From Lingula anatina (lineage: Eukaryota > Brachiopoda > Lingulata > Lingulida > Lingulidae): a stretch of DNA of 64,000 bases. Below the pieces are notes generated by a model. That model did no database searches. It had not been told where the DNA came from and worked only from the letters and a program-made list of their open reading frames with translations. Both the position numbers and the translations under genes were made by a program. The stretch is taken from assembly GCF_001039355.2 (NCBI RefSeq), contig NW_019773737.1, positions 501,385 to 565,384 on the forward strand, in the 5' to 3' direction. Positions 13,189 to 26,800 of the stretch are shown in pieces. Every line of letters starts with the position of its first letter. The stretch's first letter is position 1.

Positions 13189-14585
13189 ACACAATGGATA
13201 TGTATACAATCCTATCAGACAAGTTGCCCTCTTTCGCCAATTTGTCTTTTCATATTGAGACGCTTGACAAACCTAGATGATTAAATGCATGTTCATTTAT
13301 TTTTACCTAATGTGACAGTATACATGTGAGAATACCATTCATTATATTGTTTTCAGATACGTAACTGCGTACTGTCACTCTTTCTCTTTTTGTAATAATT
13401 CCTTGTCAAGTATATTACATTTATACATGATATTGTATATATACAAGCTATGGAAAACGGCAGATTACTCTATATATAAAACATGAAAAACGTCTTGTCT
13501 TTTGATTTGGTAATTGATTTTCAATCACAAAACATTTCAAATCCAAGCCACCTTTTAACAGTTAAATAGGCTTATAATGTCATTTTTACAATATTACTAA
13601 TACTTACTAGTGAATTGCGGTATAATATGTATACAAAATTAGTCTTTATAACAAGTAGACTTTTTTTACGAATTGCTTGTTTTCTTACCAACAGTTCTTG
13701 AACACGTGCACCCCTCTTGTTTGTAAACAAACCGCTGCACCCCTCACAGTCAGTAGCTCCCTCCGCCAGAGGGCTCGCACTGCTCGACACCTGTGCCTGG
13801 TCCTGAAAAAATAGGCAGTAGTTTACATCCTAGCCTGCTAGTTGACACCATTATAACCCTAGCAACTTACAAGAAATACAGTGAAAAATTGGGAAAAACA
13901 CTATTTTTTCTCACGGCACTATACATTCGTCTATAACAGTCCGTGAATGCATGGTGACGTCTATTTGGTGGATTCTGCCCTACAAACGGGACTACACGGG
14001 GCCCTCACATGTTTAAAGAAAAGATGGAATAACGACTAATAATTGTAATACATATTTGCCATGTCCTTTGTTAAATTAATTCTCATAAGAACACGTGTTA
14101 TTATTATAGTGCATTAAAATTTATGCGTGTTTCACGAACGAACAAGCTTTCTCAAGCCCATTAGTTGAACTTTATTTTCACCTCCTTTATCATTCAGTCT
14201 TCCAGGCTCATTAATGCAGTTCTGTGTTTAAATTTACCACAGTGCCAGCAGTCAAATGTTATCAGTGTAAAGTATGTACACGTAAGCTGCCGCAAGTGTA
14301 TGTAAACTGTTATAAGTCCAAGAGGCTACGCGAGATCTAGTCAACAGCTTAATGTAGCCTGTGTATATTATTATTTTTTCTGTAAACAGAGGATAGTTGA
14401 TAGATTAACATGCAGAAATTATATAAGAAAGTGCCTCATATAGTGTACTAACATAAGGAAGGGTACAGCATATATGTTCAATACCTGTTAAAATATTCAT
14501 TGAGTAACGATTTTATTTTGTATATTTATTTAAACATTTTTTTCCTCCGTTATTGTTTCAGACCGAGTTTAAATATTGGTGGCTC

Positions 14586-14591
14586 AATAAA
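14586..14591 (+). terminator. Candidate poly(A) signal, possibly gene B
   Basis: AATAAA about 1.4 kb downstream of the gene B stop, followed by an A-rich tract. Assignment to gene B is inference. Confidence 0.3.
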
Positions 14592-14851
14592 AGTTTAAAA
14601 AAAACAAGCAACGTGTTTGTCAAGATACGTGTTTCTTACATGTACATGTATCCAATAAACGCAGTCACCGTAAACAGAAATGTTTTCTAAATCCTGATTT
14701 TACGCTGTTAACGTCACATTTGCGTTGCTACCGCCAAATCTACACACGTTTTGTTGTTGGAAGGAGCATTTTAAAGGGCGAACCCAGCCACTGCTTGAGG
14801 TTCTTTCTACTGTCTTTCGACGCATTCCCAACCAAAATTGATCTGCACATC

Positions 14852-15176
14852 AAATATGGCCGACTTACTTGAAAAGTTAATTAGCGCGTAATCCCGAGTG
14901 AGTAATCTTTTTAGACCCCATTCACGAAGAGTAGATCGATTCAACTAGATCGACCTACCTCCCTGGCAGTTCACGATAAATAGCTGTTAGCCGAGCAGGC
15001 ACGATAGTTAGTTACCCCCTTACAGCTTGTAGTAGGCGGGACGGACATTTAAGCCGGATTCTCTGACAGTAATCTAGTGAGACTCCCCACGGGGAGAGAA
15101 CGATCTAAAATCTATGGGAATGCGCCCTTAGTGTCTATTAGGGGATTATTCCTCAAGTGGGTTGGCCATATTCGAG
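14852..15176. mobile_element. MITE-like inverted-repeat element
   Basis: The left edge reads CAAATATGGCCGACTTACTTG and the right edge CTCAAGTGGGTTGGCCATATTCGA. These are inverted versions of each other with mismatches. The same AAATATGGCCGACCCACTTGA edge occurs at about 42787 in gene C intron 8, so this is a family. No ORF. Confidence 0.5.
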
Positions 15177-15926
15177 GAATAACTTGTTCTGAAGGCACCC
15201 TTTATAAATAAGTAAACCGGCATTTGACAGTTTTGAGTTCTTTGAAAACTCCCCCGCGGGGGTAGGGGTTTCTACCTCTACCCCCCCCCCCTCCCCACCG
15301 CCTAGCAACCCTACACTTTCTATATAAATAAAGTTTGCATGCCTGTAGACAGGTGGGGTCTGGGAATAAAAAAATCTTTTGGTCGGAAAAGATTAATTCT
15401 GAATCATTTTTTATTTTATTTTATTTTTTATTCGTGATCTATGCCATTTCTCAATTTGGGTCAGGTAAAGGGGTGAAAAAATCAAGTCTTTCAAAAAGAG
15501 AACCCCCCTTTAAAAATGGTAGCTTGATTCGGGAAATTTCTATTGAGGGTAATGCTAACGCAATGCTACTTGTCATATGTGTCCTGTTGTGGCGCATTTT
15601 CTCTCTGTTAAACACTGTTTCACTATTTCATTTGTTAATCTGCATATATACTTTTCCGAGAATACTTGATAACTTTGTGAAGTGTCAGGATGCAGAGATT
15701 AATGGTTAACAATAACAAATGATATATTAAGAAAAATCAATGTCAGTAAAGTCAGGGACGGCTAACACACTGCTACCTCTTTCACCTTAATATTTTAAAA
15801 TATGAATTTGGACCTTACCCCTTGATCCCGATAACCCGGTCCTGATATAACTGGTCTCACACCGAGCTGGGGAGATTACAGACTTACAGACTGGGGAGAT
15901 TAAACTTACTTCGAGGACATATCATC

Positions 15927-15967
15927 ATGAAGCTGTCCCTTGTGGCATGTGTTTTACTTTTGTACGG
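15927..15967 (+). CDS. Possible first exon of a secreted protein (signal peptide)
   Basis: An ATG opens MKLSLVACVLLLY, a Lys followed by a hydrophobic core as in a signal peptide, and the frame meets a strong donor (CGG|GTAAGT) at 15968 in phase 2. The following exon(s) were not found. It could be the start of a small secreted protein gene, or a chance match. Confidence 0.3.
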
Positions 15968-16144
15968 GTAAGTATCCGAATTATTTCTTATTGGTGTCTT
16001 GTGGTTCATTAGACCTTCCCATTATTCCTTTATTTTTTATTTAACTCTAGGTTATTTAATTTAATTTAATATTTTAGTGATCTTAAAATTGAAAGAAGTA
16101 TTTTTATTTGATAAATAAAAGAGCAGATGCGTTTTGTTCGTGGT

Positions 16145-16171
16145 GCTCTCTCTCTCTCTCTCTCTCTCTCC
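16145..16171. repeat. (CT)n microsatellite
   Basis: About 27 bases of CT repeats. Confidence 0.95.
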
Positions 16172-17978
16172 CTTTTTCTTGGTTCTCAAAAAAACAGTCT
16201 CAATCTCTCCGGACTTCAGCTAACTCTTTCCTGGGAGGTTAGAATTATTGAATATTTAGTAAATCCTGAGACATTATTAGCATCGTTCAATGATAAGATA
16301 TTTGTCGTTTTAGCTTGTGTTGACTGTGTTGACACAGGTTCAGTGAGGTACTTCTCCAGCACAGTGTCATCCTAGATATTTGGTTAAAGAGAGGAGACCG
16401 AGTTGACGAGTGAGCGGCCTCGTGGCTGACATTAAAATTATAACCAGTATCAACTTGAAAGTTTTCTTCTATAGCACTTCTATAGCATGTATAATTAAAC
16501 GTAACATTCGTAATATATCCCTTGCTTTCATTTCCGTAGCCTTGCAAATACATTACAGTACATGTTGGCTTGTGAATATAGTCTACGTGGTTTTCTTGTG
16601 AAAATAACAAAACGGATTTTTTTATCGTAAAACACCATGCAACAGCAGTCAACAGCGTGCGCAGCAGGTACCTATATATTGATTTGTTTAGCCATGACCC
16701 GATTTAGCGGTTATTTCATTTTGGTTATTTCATTTCGAACAGGTATCGACCATGGAATTTTTTAACAAATGGATGACCTAATTCCACTGTCGTTCATTAC
16801 ACACAGTTCACTAAACCTTTTTTGTGGTTGCCACGTCTGCTATGATAGTCCGGGTTGCGTCGCAGAAGGATACATTGTGTAGATAGATATAAACTTCTGC
16901 ACTAACAGAGATATTATACGGAGTCATCGCTGCATCGCACAAGGTATGTTAAGAAGTTGGTAAAATGTTGCAAGGCCAAATAAGACTAGAAAACATATAC
17001 ATCGACACGTGTATCAATGTATAGACACTGAAGATTTTTCTCAGTACAAATATCGCATAGTATTTTAATTGAAAAATAATTTCATTTTTCCGAACTATTT
17101 GGTTGTGTGTAGTTATGTTGTATCGCTACCAGTATCTAGGTTACATATACCGCCCTTAGCTAAACGTACTTATACATATTACGTATCATAAATCACGTGA
17201 CAATATGCTTGACATGTACCACTTTAAATACAAAGAGGATAAAACCGCCACTGATCAACATGGCGCAATTTTCTCAGCCATTTTAACTGATAAGAAACGT
17301 ACATGTACTTCACATATTTTCTAATTCAGAATACATTGTGTCTGTTTAAATAATTTTCACAGCTTGTGACACAACAGTGATTAGCGAGACGATAAAGGGT
17401 TTATTTAACACATTATTTACATACTTTGATTGAGAAGGACACCAGACCATTACGATTACTAACAATCCCACCGGGAGGTACCCCCCCCCCCCTATAGTAG
17501 CCTAACAAACTACAATGTATGTGTGTACGTTGAAATATTAAGTCCATGGGCATATAATGACCCCCCCGCCCCCTTTGGTATTTTTCTAGGCTTAATTTTT
17601 CTTATACCTTGGGTGGTATTCTCTTAGAATTTGGCTGTCTGCCATGCGATACTTGCTGATTTTGTCTGCGAAGACCGCCATTTTGAATAAGTAACGACTT
17701 TTTATATTCTATTATATATATGTGACAAGCTATTCAAATAAAACATGCAATACATAAAATATCATTTTTTTTAACCACGATGAGTCCAAAAATGAACTTC
17801 CTGTCTTGATTGGAGCAAGCGATTAAAATGTATATTCAAAAGTATGTAAAAAAGCTAATTAATTCTTGAAGTGACGTTAGTCTGGTTTGAAGAAACCATT
17901 AGTGAAGACCTATAAGATCATTATTAATATAACAGTTATCTAATTAGTCTAATTCTGCTTGTTTGAATCATATTTCAA

Positions 17979-18297
17979 GCGGGCAAATTATGTTGTTTTA
18001 AAGCTGAAACAACGTTAAACCATAACGTTGATAACACGTTGGATAAACGTTGGATTAGAAAGTTGGATTAACGTCAGATAAAAACATTGTATCAACCCCA
18101 GTTGTTAGACAACATACTTGCAAAGAAAGACATTAAAATGACCTGAAATGTTTATATTTTTGGTACAAAAACCAGGTACACAATTATAACGTACACTGTA
18201 AAAACATCCAAGTGCCTGCTTTCTCTTATTTTTAGCTCCTAAGCATGTTTTGCACCTAAGCACGTTACACCCTTTTAGCCTGGATATGTTTAGCAGG
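17979..18297 (+). repeat. Dispersed repeat, copy 1 (direct copy at 27121-27449)
   Basis: About 320 bp is highly similar to 27121-27449 in the same orientation. It begins GCGGGCAAATTATGTTG, has several CAACGTT or AACGTTG motifs near the start, and contains CACTGTAAAAACATCC, which resembles the terminal sequence of the 25409-26809 element. No coding potential. Confidence 0.85.
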
Positions 18298-18316
18298 TTG
18301 AACCTTGGAGACAACA

Positions 18317-18663
18317 TTAAAGGGATAATAACTCTTCATTTTGGCCAAAAAATGATTTTTTCTGGAGTAAACAACAAATTCCCCATACTTACCAATGGTT
18401 AATGAATCCGTTTTTACATTCAAAGTTAGTCTCTGTTTGTTTCTTTCTAAAAAGTTTGGTTTTTTGTTAAAATCTCTTCAGAGATTATAACAGAGTATAG
18501 CCATCAGTGGAGGTCAGGTGGTCTGAAGACAAGCTTAGATATCAGAATAAAATCTATAACTGCCGTTTTTGTGGCAAAACAGAATATATTATATTTCTAT
18601 GAGTTATTCACAATGTTTTTATCGTGAAATATAGATCTCATACGAAGAGTTATTATCCCTTTA
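18317..18663 (+). mobile_element. MITE with AAAGGGATAATAACTCTTC terminal inverted repeats, copy 1
   Basis: The left end TTAAAGGGATAATAACTCTTC is mirrored at the right end by GAAGAGTTATTATCCCTTTA with mismatches confined to the inner edge. A second copy in inverted orientation lies at 57159-57505. It is about 345 bp, has no ORF and is non-autonomous. Confidence 0.85.
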
Positions 18664-20875
18664 TGAAATATGTGGGACGGCTATGGTAGAGATAGAAAGA
18701 AAAGTGCAGCACTTGTTAAGAGGGAGTGGAAGCATGCTGTGCAGGACTTTTCGTCATTGATAATGGTGATGATGATGATGATGATGCCATATTCCAACAT
18801 ACAGTCTGGTAATTTGCCTTCTTGATATGTTCTTTTAAAGAAGTTTAACATGGAGGTTATGGACTCAAATCTATGCCATCAAAATCCGAGAGAATTCCTC
18901 ATTTTGGACCGAACCTCTGCAAGAACATATCATGGCAAAGCTTGTTTACTTATGTTTCTAATGAGCTCTTGTAAAGCAAACAGGTGAAGCACTTTAGGGC
19001 GAGAAAAGTATATTCATCAACAGCGTTTGAAATAATGCTATTAGTTGAGGGTGCTGCTGAAGTAATTTAAATGGTAATAATTTCCCTTTTCTTACAAAGG
19101 CACTCACTGTGTCACATTAAGAATGGCAGGACAAAGATGGCAGGGCATTACATTTACGTAGAGCCTACCCTGTTTATTAGATGATAATTTATATGTCTAT
19201 CAGACGTCTTTTTGATAACGTTTTGCTTTAGATAATTTCCAAATATAAAAAACTGAAAAAGAAAGTGCACCAAGCTGTGTTGTTCAAAATTGTTGAAATG
19301 TATTAGTACTAAATAAGTATGCACTTCGTGATAATAATTAGTATTAATCAAAGATAACTATACCCCTCCTTTTTGAATAATGATTGGAGCTTAGCTATTT
19401 TCTCAAAATATACTACCCAATACATTTCTACATGTATGTATATTTATGTGCACGGTATTTATGTTTTGATAGATGCATAGCTGGCAACAGACAATTGGTT
19501 TTCAATATACATGTATTATAATTTTTAATATCGTATTGATTCTGCAGAGGATTTCATCATGAATGAACTTTAAAGCTGTCTCCCTGCCTGCAATGTTAAG
19601 AAACAAACGGCAATATAAGAGAAACCCATGCTAGTGGATACATCGGTCAGCACAAATGAAACTTGCGATAATCTGTGATCATTAGTAGATAAAAACAGAA
19701 ACGCTTGGAATGAAATTATACACCAAACATCAAGGATAATAAGAATCCTTGTATCAATGAATAGAAGAAAAAATATTATCTTTATAAGAGGGATAAAACG
19801 CTTGGAATAATGGTTTCAAATATAAAAGACTGACAGACAAATTCAATGCTAACTCGAAAACAATTAATTTTATCTTCTGAAAATGAAAATGAATTCCTTG
19901 ACCTGCAAAATCCCTTTCTACATGTATCACAAATGGCCATTAAATGAAAAATGTGAAATTAAAATTTAAGTAATAGCTAATTTAATATTCAAAATGGCGG
20001 CCCTGAAGCTTATAATCAGCAATAACTAGATGACAGACAATTATATTATGAAGCGGGGGGCTTCTCTGTATCCTAAAAAATACCGTAAAATCCCTTAAGG
20101 GTCTAGAGTTGGCCCATTTACTAATTACTCTTTAGGTCAGAGTCAAATGATCAATATTCTATACTTCCCCTTTTTGCACGTTCAGCTATTATAGCCTATT
20201 GTTATATTTATCAATTATTACCATTTTTTAATTATATTAATCGATATATTTAGGAACACTTTGGTACTGCCGTATATAAGTACTGAGGTGCTGATAATTT
20301 AGGAGAACTTGGTTACTTAATAAACATTTTTAGGGGGGGGGGGTACATAGGTCGCTTATAAATATTTTGAAGAGTATAAGGCTTAAATAGTATAGCTATT
20401 TAAGATCTCCGGACTTCTGCAGGACAGTTAATTAACTCCAGTGTTAACTGGTAATTTGGCATATCTTCTTCATATTTTATCGCAAAAAGAACAACAAATT
20501 ATTGTTTTTTTATAGGAAGATCCTATTTTTATCTGATTATAGTTTCTCCGCGCGGTATCAAAAGGTTTAGAGAAGCCTATGAAACAAAGGAATTAATTGT
20601 GCTTAGCAGCTTTGTGTACATATTTATTGTGTAGATATTTATCCATCAGGGTTTTCAGGACTAGAAGATGATCTGAGGTACGGCATCCTTTTCTAAAACG
20701 TCTTTGATTTTGTAGAATTATGGAATTGCACTATTTCTAATTTTTAATGTTTATTTTAAATGATTTCCAATGAGTGTTTCAGATTTGAATATTGTAGTCA
20801 TTTTAATGATCATAGTTATATTATCCATTATTGTAAGTCGCCTTGAGGTAGCATGCAAGGCGCCATACAGCATTT

Positions 20876-23308
20876 GTCAAAAAGGTTGTCCCACCCCCAT
20901 TTCCATGTGCTTTTATTTACAAATGATAACCTTACAGCCGTAAATTGTTAGAAATAGTGCTTTTATTACGGATATAGTGTATAACGTGATCAATGGTTTA
21001 AGAAAATACAAAATAGTGGTAAAAATATACATATTTTATACCATTTAGTAAAATTTATAAGAGGTACCCCCTCAAATCGACTGTTTCACTGTGACTTCTA
21101 CAGATGTAAAGAAATGTCTATAGAATTGAAAAGACGCCACCAAATGTCACCAAATTCACGCACAATTAGCATTAGGGTGTGCTTGTTAAAGTTCACTTGC
21201 CTAACAGCGTGTGCGTCTACTGTGTACTGCAATTATCTCCTGTAGATGGCGCGACAAGACTTCAACATGGGTAACAATTCTGTTTTGTGGGATATCGTCC
21301 CATTATTCTTAAGCAAGTTGGGGGATTGGTCCGCGTTTTTATGGGGTTGGTTCTCCTTTGCANNNNNNNNNNNNNNNNNNNNNNNNNNNNNNNNNNNNNN
21401 NNNNNNNNNNNNNNNNNNNNNNNNNNNNNNNNNNNNNNNNNNNNNNNNNNNNNNNNNNNNNNNNNNNNNNNNNNNNNNNNNNNNNNNNNNNNNNNNNNNN
21501 NNNNNNNNNNNNNNNNNNNNNNNNNNNNNNNNNNNNNNNNNNNNNNNNNNNNNNNNNNNNNNNNNNNNNNNNNNNNNNNNNNNNNNNNNNNNNNNNNNNN
21601 NNNNNNNNNNNNNNNNNNNNNNNNNNNNNNNNNNNNNNNNNNNNNNNNNNNNNNNNNNNNNNNNNNNNNNNNNNNNNNNNNNNNNNNNNNNNNNNNNNNN
21701 NNNNNNNNNNNNNNNNNNNNNNNNNNNNNNNNNNNNNNNNNNNNNNNNNNNNNNNNNNNNNNNNNNNNNNNNNNNNNNNNNNNNNNNNNNNNNNNNNNNN
21801 NNNNNNNNNNNNNNNNNNNNNNNNNNNNNNNNNNNNNNNNNNNNNNNNNNNNNNNNNNNNNNNNNNNNNNNNNNNNNNNNNNNNNNNNNNNNNNNNNNNN
21901 NNNNNNNNNNNNNNNNNNNNNNNNNNNNNNNNNNNNNNNNNNNNNNNNNNNNNNNNNNNNNNNNNNNNNNNNNNNNNNNNNNNNNNNNNNNNNNNNNNNN
22001 NNNNNNNNNNNNNNNNNNNNNNNNNNNNNNNNNNNNNNNNNNNNNNNNNNNNNNNNNNNNNNNNNNNNNNNNNNNNNNNNNNNNNNNNNNNNNNNNNNNN
22101 NNNNNNNNNNNNNNNNNNNNNNNNNNNNNNTTTATGGGGTTGGTTCTCCTTTGCATTGCACACTCCAATTCATGTCACAGTTGATTAGTAAGTTTAATAT
22201 CAGGGCTCAAAGATGGTGGTTCCATCCTTAGACCATTGTGTTTCTTCAACAAACACTTGCCTGGCGAGAGGTGTGAGCAAGTGTGCAGTCATGACAAAGC
22301 CTGAAGTTAACCCCAAAGTCAGTTCTTGAAGATGGAATGAGATATCAGCTGAGAATGCTACGTTCAGTGATCCCACAGGCACCTGAACCTGGCCATCCAT
22401 CACTGGAAGGAAGTCGATTTTGATGCAGAATCAAATTATTTTTTGTATCCCATCGATGGTCAAAGAGGGTCCATAGACATGTTAAAAAATGCCTCTCGGA
22501 ATGGTGTGTGTAGGGTAATATCGCCTGAGGTGTTAGATCAATCCGCATTTGGAGGTATTAGTACATTGTTCCTTTTGGAACAAAACGTAACAGGGGCATT
22601 TTAATGTAACATTCTCAACAGAAATCTCACTCCATTTGCAAAAGGTGACTTCAGGGATGCTACTGGTTTCGTTGTGACAACGCACTTGCTCACAGCTCTC
22701 GTCTGGGAAACGATTTGTTGCAGAAACACAGGGCTCTGAGGATGGGACAACCGTCTTTGAGACCTGATATTAATCCTACTGAGCACATGTGGCATAAATT
22801 GGAATGTCCATTGCAGAGGAGAACCAATTCCTAAATAATCTTGACCAATTCCGCCACGCTCTTTAGGATGAATGGGACAATATCCCACAAAACAGAATTG
22901 TTGGCCATGTTGAAGTCTTGTCGCGCCATCTACAGGAGATAATTGCAGTACGCAGTAGACGTACACGCTGTTAGGCACGTGACCTTTAACAAGCACACCC
23001 TAATGCTAATTGTGTGTGAATTTGGTGACATTTGATGGCGTCTTTTCAATTTTATAGACATTTCTTTACATCTGTAGAAGTCACAGTGAAACAGTCGATT
23101 TGAGGGGGTACCTCTTATAAATTTTACTAAATGGTATAAAATATGTATATTTTTACCACTATTTTGTATTTTTAAACCATTAATCACGTTAGACACTGTA
23201 TCCGTAATAAAAAGCACTATTTCTAACAATTTACGGCTGTAAGGTTATCATTTGTAAATAAAAGTACATGGAAATGGGGGTGGGACAACCTTTTTGACCA
23301 ATGCTGTA
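20876..23308. mobile_element. Two degenerate Tc1/mariner-like copies in inverted orientation
   Basis: The outer ends are inverted repeats (TACAGCATTTGTCAAAAAGG left, CCTTTTTGACCAATGCTGTA right, one mismatch in this part) and include the TA expected at Tc1/mariner target sites. Both arms encode remnants of the transposase C-terminus facing outward: right arm + strand with NPTEHMWHKLE and DEWDNIPQNR (about 22780-22970), left arm minus strand (about 21230-21360). Stops and frameshifts break both copies. The arms meet near 22570-22600. A 768-N gap lies in the left copy. Confidence 0.8.
21363..22130. other. Assembly gap (768 N), probably over-sized
   Basis: The 25 bases before the gap (21338-21362) are repeated exactly after it (22131-22155) in the same orientation. 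The right-hand sequence continues the left copy of the transposon when compared with the inverted arm. The two contig ends therefore overlap and the true gap is probably about zero. Confidence 0.75.
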
Positions 23309-23317
23309 TAAGAAGCT

Positions 23318-23333
23318 TATTATTATTATTATA

Positions 23334-23390
<57 letters not shown>
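23318..23390. repeat. (TTA)n microsatellite
   Basis: About 70 bases of ATT repeats with one interruption, immediately outside the Tc1-like pair. Confidence 0.95.
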
Positions 23391-23391
<1 letters not shown>

Positions 23392-23585
23392 TCTGTTAGT
23401 CTGTTATTAAAAAGCAGACAAAATGTGTATATGCTACTGGCTACTGCTATATACCTTTGTGGTTAGATTGGTCTTTCCGATCTCCGGACTTTCAGGACAG
23501 TTAAAGGGGTTTTCTCTACTCAGTGGGACAGTATAGCTATTCAAAAAGGCTATTTTCGAATGTAGGACTTGGGGTACTTGTGAAA

Positions 23586-23898
23586 ATGTCAGAAAAAGAA
23601 ATACAGTGCTTGATGGACAGCATCACCGTCGCTGAAGCAAAGAACACAGTTTATGAAGTATCACAAGCAAAGGGTAAGGAGTGAAAAATTTTGTGACCAA
23701 GTATTAATCTATAGTAGTAGCGGAAGAAGTTCATATAAGAGCAAGTGTACACAACCTTTATTGACTAATTTTCAATAATGCACAGTAACCATAAAATATT
23801 TATTAAAGCTATGGCACATTTCATATAAATAAAACAACTGATTTCAGGAGAGATACTAAAACGAAAGCGCAAGTACACTTCATCCGAACGACGTGCAG
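23586..23898 (+). CDS. Gene C exons 1-2: charged N-terminal segment
   Basis: Exon 1 (23586-23673) starts MSEKEIQCLMDS and ends AAAGG|GTAAGG in phase 1. Exon 2 (23848-23898) has a good acceptor (TGATTTCAG) and a Lys/Arg-rich reading (LKRKRKYTSSERRA), with a weaker donor CAG|GTCTGT. Joined to exon 3 the reading flows into FKEEFHRLCERGAFPVYR, the usual lead-in to a Roc P-loop. No death-fold domain is evident. Assignment to gene C rests on phase, order and strand across a 6-kb intron. Confidence 0.55.
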
Positions 23899-26800
23899 GT
23901 CTGTAGCTATGGTGATGTATATGTCAAAGGCCCCGACCAAATCTAGTCCTATGCATAGAAAGCCCAGACCCCATGTTGATTATGCTCTGGCTGGGCCCAT
24001 TCTTTAAGGCGTCTCTGCATTGTTAACAGCATAATGGGCAAGTTAATTGGCCAAGCTTCATGTGTGGCAAATGATAGATAGTTGTATATCATTACCTGTG
24101 ATTTGTAGAATACATCTGAGGATGATACTTTTAAAGATCTTTAATGTTTAAAGAAAATACATGTAGATTATTTAGTAACACTTACTAAAGAAATGATAAA
24201 TTAAAGGTGAGCTCCATTTGTTAGTGTGTTATTTTAATTATCTAGGTTTTATACAGATTATAGGAAAAAGTCTGTCCTTTAATGAAATAAAACTATATCC
24301 CATTTGCCACACCTGTAAGTATCATGATATGTGCCTTGATCTGAGACATCCCCTGCACATGCCATACAAACAAACTTACAGCTTGGCCAATTTACTTGGT
24401 CTAAGACATCCCCTTTATAATTACACATATAAACAAACTGGAAGCTTGGCCAATTAACTTGGTCAATTAACTTACCCATTATGCTGTTAACAATGCAGAG
24501 ACACCTTAAAGAATGGGCCCAGCCAGGGCGTAATCAACATGGGGTCTGGGCTTTTTATGCATAGGACTAGATTTGATCGGGGCATTTGACATATATATAT
24601 TGCTTGAAAGAAGAACGGGTGTATTTAGAAAAGCAGACATTAAAAAGAATGTCTTCTGTTCAATAATTCGAAATGTAAAAATAGTAATCGCTAACCGTCC
24701 TTTAATGGTAACGTGCGTTGTGTTTGGACTTTACTGTCAATAATCATTATGCATATGAGCATAAGAAGAAAGGGGATCCCAAAGTTAAATTCACAGCTTT
24801 AAGAATCTTTTTACATAATTCATTCCAGGCAAAATTTTAAAATGTAATGATTGATGGTCGTATTCTTCATCAACATTTGGTTAATATATTGTATTTGATG
24901 TATAATTTACTGATTAAGGGGAGTGTTTTGGAATTCTTCAAGCAGACGCAAGCCCGGTGGTTTTAGAACACGATAGCCTATGCTGTTTACAGTTAGTTGA
25001 TATAGTGTTTGGACTCTTGAGTCGATACTTTGGCGATATTTGTCTCATGAGGGAAAATGTCCTATATCTATTTAAGTCTGACTTTGGTGCAGAAAGACAC
25101 CGTATCTTACATGCATGATCTGCTGAAGTTTTCTAAATCAGTTAAGTAAGTACATATCATATAAAAATGTAACCATTTGTACCATTACAATGCCACCGCC
25201 ACACTTAATTGGTTTAAAGTCATCTGTGATCGCCTGTATACACATGCAAGTTCCGCCATTGCTCTTCTGGGGCCGTTTTCGTGAAATTTTGTAACTTACA
25301 GCGATTTGTAAACATTTACATGAATTTGTAACTTGGAGTTAGGACCACAAAACGTGAAGGAAGAAAAAGCCGTCTCGGGGAATGTGAAATTGGGTGTGGC
25401 CGTCCCTGCACTGTAAAAACAGTGTTTAGCTCCTAAAGACATTTCTAAGCGCCTGTTTTGTCTCATTTTTTCGACGCATTTAGCCCTAAGCACGTTAAAC
25501 TCCTTAACATATTACACCCTTTGACGCCTATTAAATGTAGGGTGTGCTTGCTTAACTTTTAGGTGGTAAGGGTTTCAACTGTTTTAGTCACACACGCGCG
25601 CGCACACACACATAAGTCACGGTCACCTTTAACTGCTATAGTTATCTCTTCCAATAACAGGGTACCTTGAACTGTCAACATCGTTGACTTCACACCATCA
25701 ACTTTACAGCGGGACTTATTCATCCTTGTGTTAGCTGACCTTGCCAGGAAGTTTATTGGAATATATTTCTGAAAATCTAGGAAAATTCATTAGTTTACTA
25801 AAGACACAAAACAGCAGTTTCTTTTACATATTTTGATAAAATGCGTTACGGTATTGGTGTATATTTATTTTTTTTTCTGAAGTAATGAACAATAGAACAT
25901 CAGGATGATGGTGGGGTATTCACTATAATGATTTATTTAAGCTTTCATCGCATGCTGGTTATTTTGGTAACAATAGTCCGAATATTTAGCAAATCGCACT
26001 GCTGTAACCCCATGCAAGCCCAATTTGAAATTAACTGCTAACTGAAGTTCATACGGCAGTAAGATCTAATAAACGGATATATTAGATCTTATTACAGCAT
26101 AAGGCGTGTTTTAATTATTTATAAAAAATGTTTTCAAAACATTAAATAATGTTTTCCCAGAATGTTATAAAACGCTTATAAAACCGCTTTGCATGGAGTT
26201 AAAACACCCATAACGTTACCATAACGTTATTCTATCACCATCATGTAACCAGCTGATAACGTCGTGAATTTATTATTTGGATCACTTAATATGCCTATTT
26301 TAAATAATCACACGTTACTGCAAGGGAGGACACAACGCGTTCGAGCAGGCTGCTTCACGCGTCCAACAGCTCCATACGTTTACATGGGGAAGTGCTAAGC
26401 CAAGTTGTTGAGTCTTGTAATAAACTTGTTATGGGATCGTATACATGGGATTGTGAAGTATTTCTTTGTTCTGTGACGAGCTTGAAAAGCTTAACGTGTT
26501 GTTCAGCAGCTTCACGCGTTTAGGAGTTTCCACACCTATAGCAGCTCCATATGTTTAGAAGCCTCACGCGCTTAGCAGGGGAAGTGCTTAGCCAATGTGC
26601 TTAGCTTGTGAAAGGCTTATTATAGAATCATGTGCTGGTGAAGCTAAACACATAGCTAAATGTGTAACACTGCCAACGTGGTTGGGTTTTTTCTTCTGTG
26701 AAACGCTTGAAATGCTATACGTGCTTAGCTTTTACACAAAGTTCTAAATGAGTATAGGTGCCTACCGTGTGTTGTATGTATTTAAATGCTAAACACCGTT

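Larger units (their letters stand above)
13189..15926. other. Gene B 3' flank
   Basis: No further coding exon is supported. A candidate poly(A) signal AATAAA lies at 14586-14591, just after a good 3' splice site (GTTATTGTTTCAG near 14562), which would allow a spliced 3' UTR for gene B. A MITE-like inverted repeat sits at 14852-15176. Poly-C runs occur near 15280. Confidence 0.4.
15968..20875. other. Intergenic or intronic region without recognised exons
   Basis: It holds a (CT)n tract (16145-16171), a dispersed repeat (17979-18297), a MITE (18317-18663), a short (GAT)n run (about 18764-18787) and poly-C/poly-G runs near 17480 and 20330. If the signal-peptide exon at 15927 is real, its partner exons should be here. 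I could not pick any with confidence. Confidence 0.5.

Noticed and set aside
21233-22231. Several long open frames on both strands
   Set aside because: They run through the N gap and consist mainly of unknown residues; only short transposase remnants at the edges are real.
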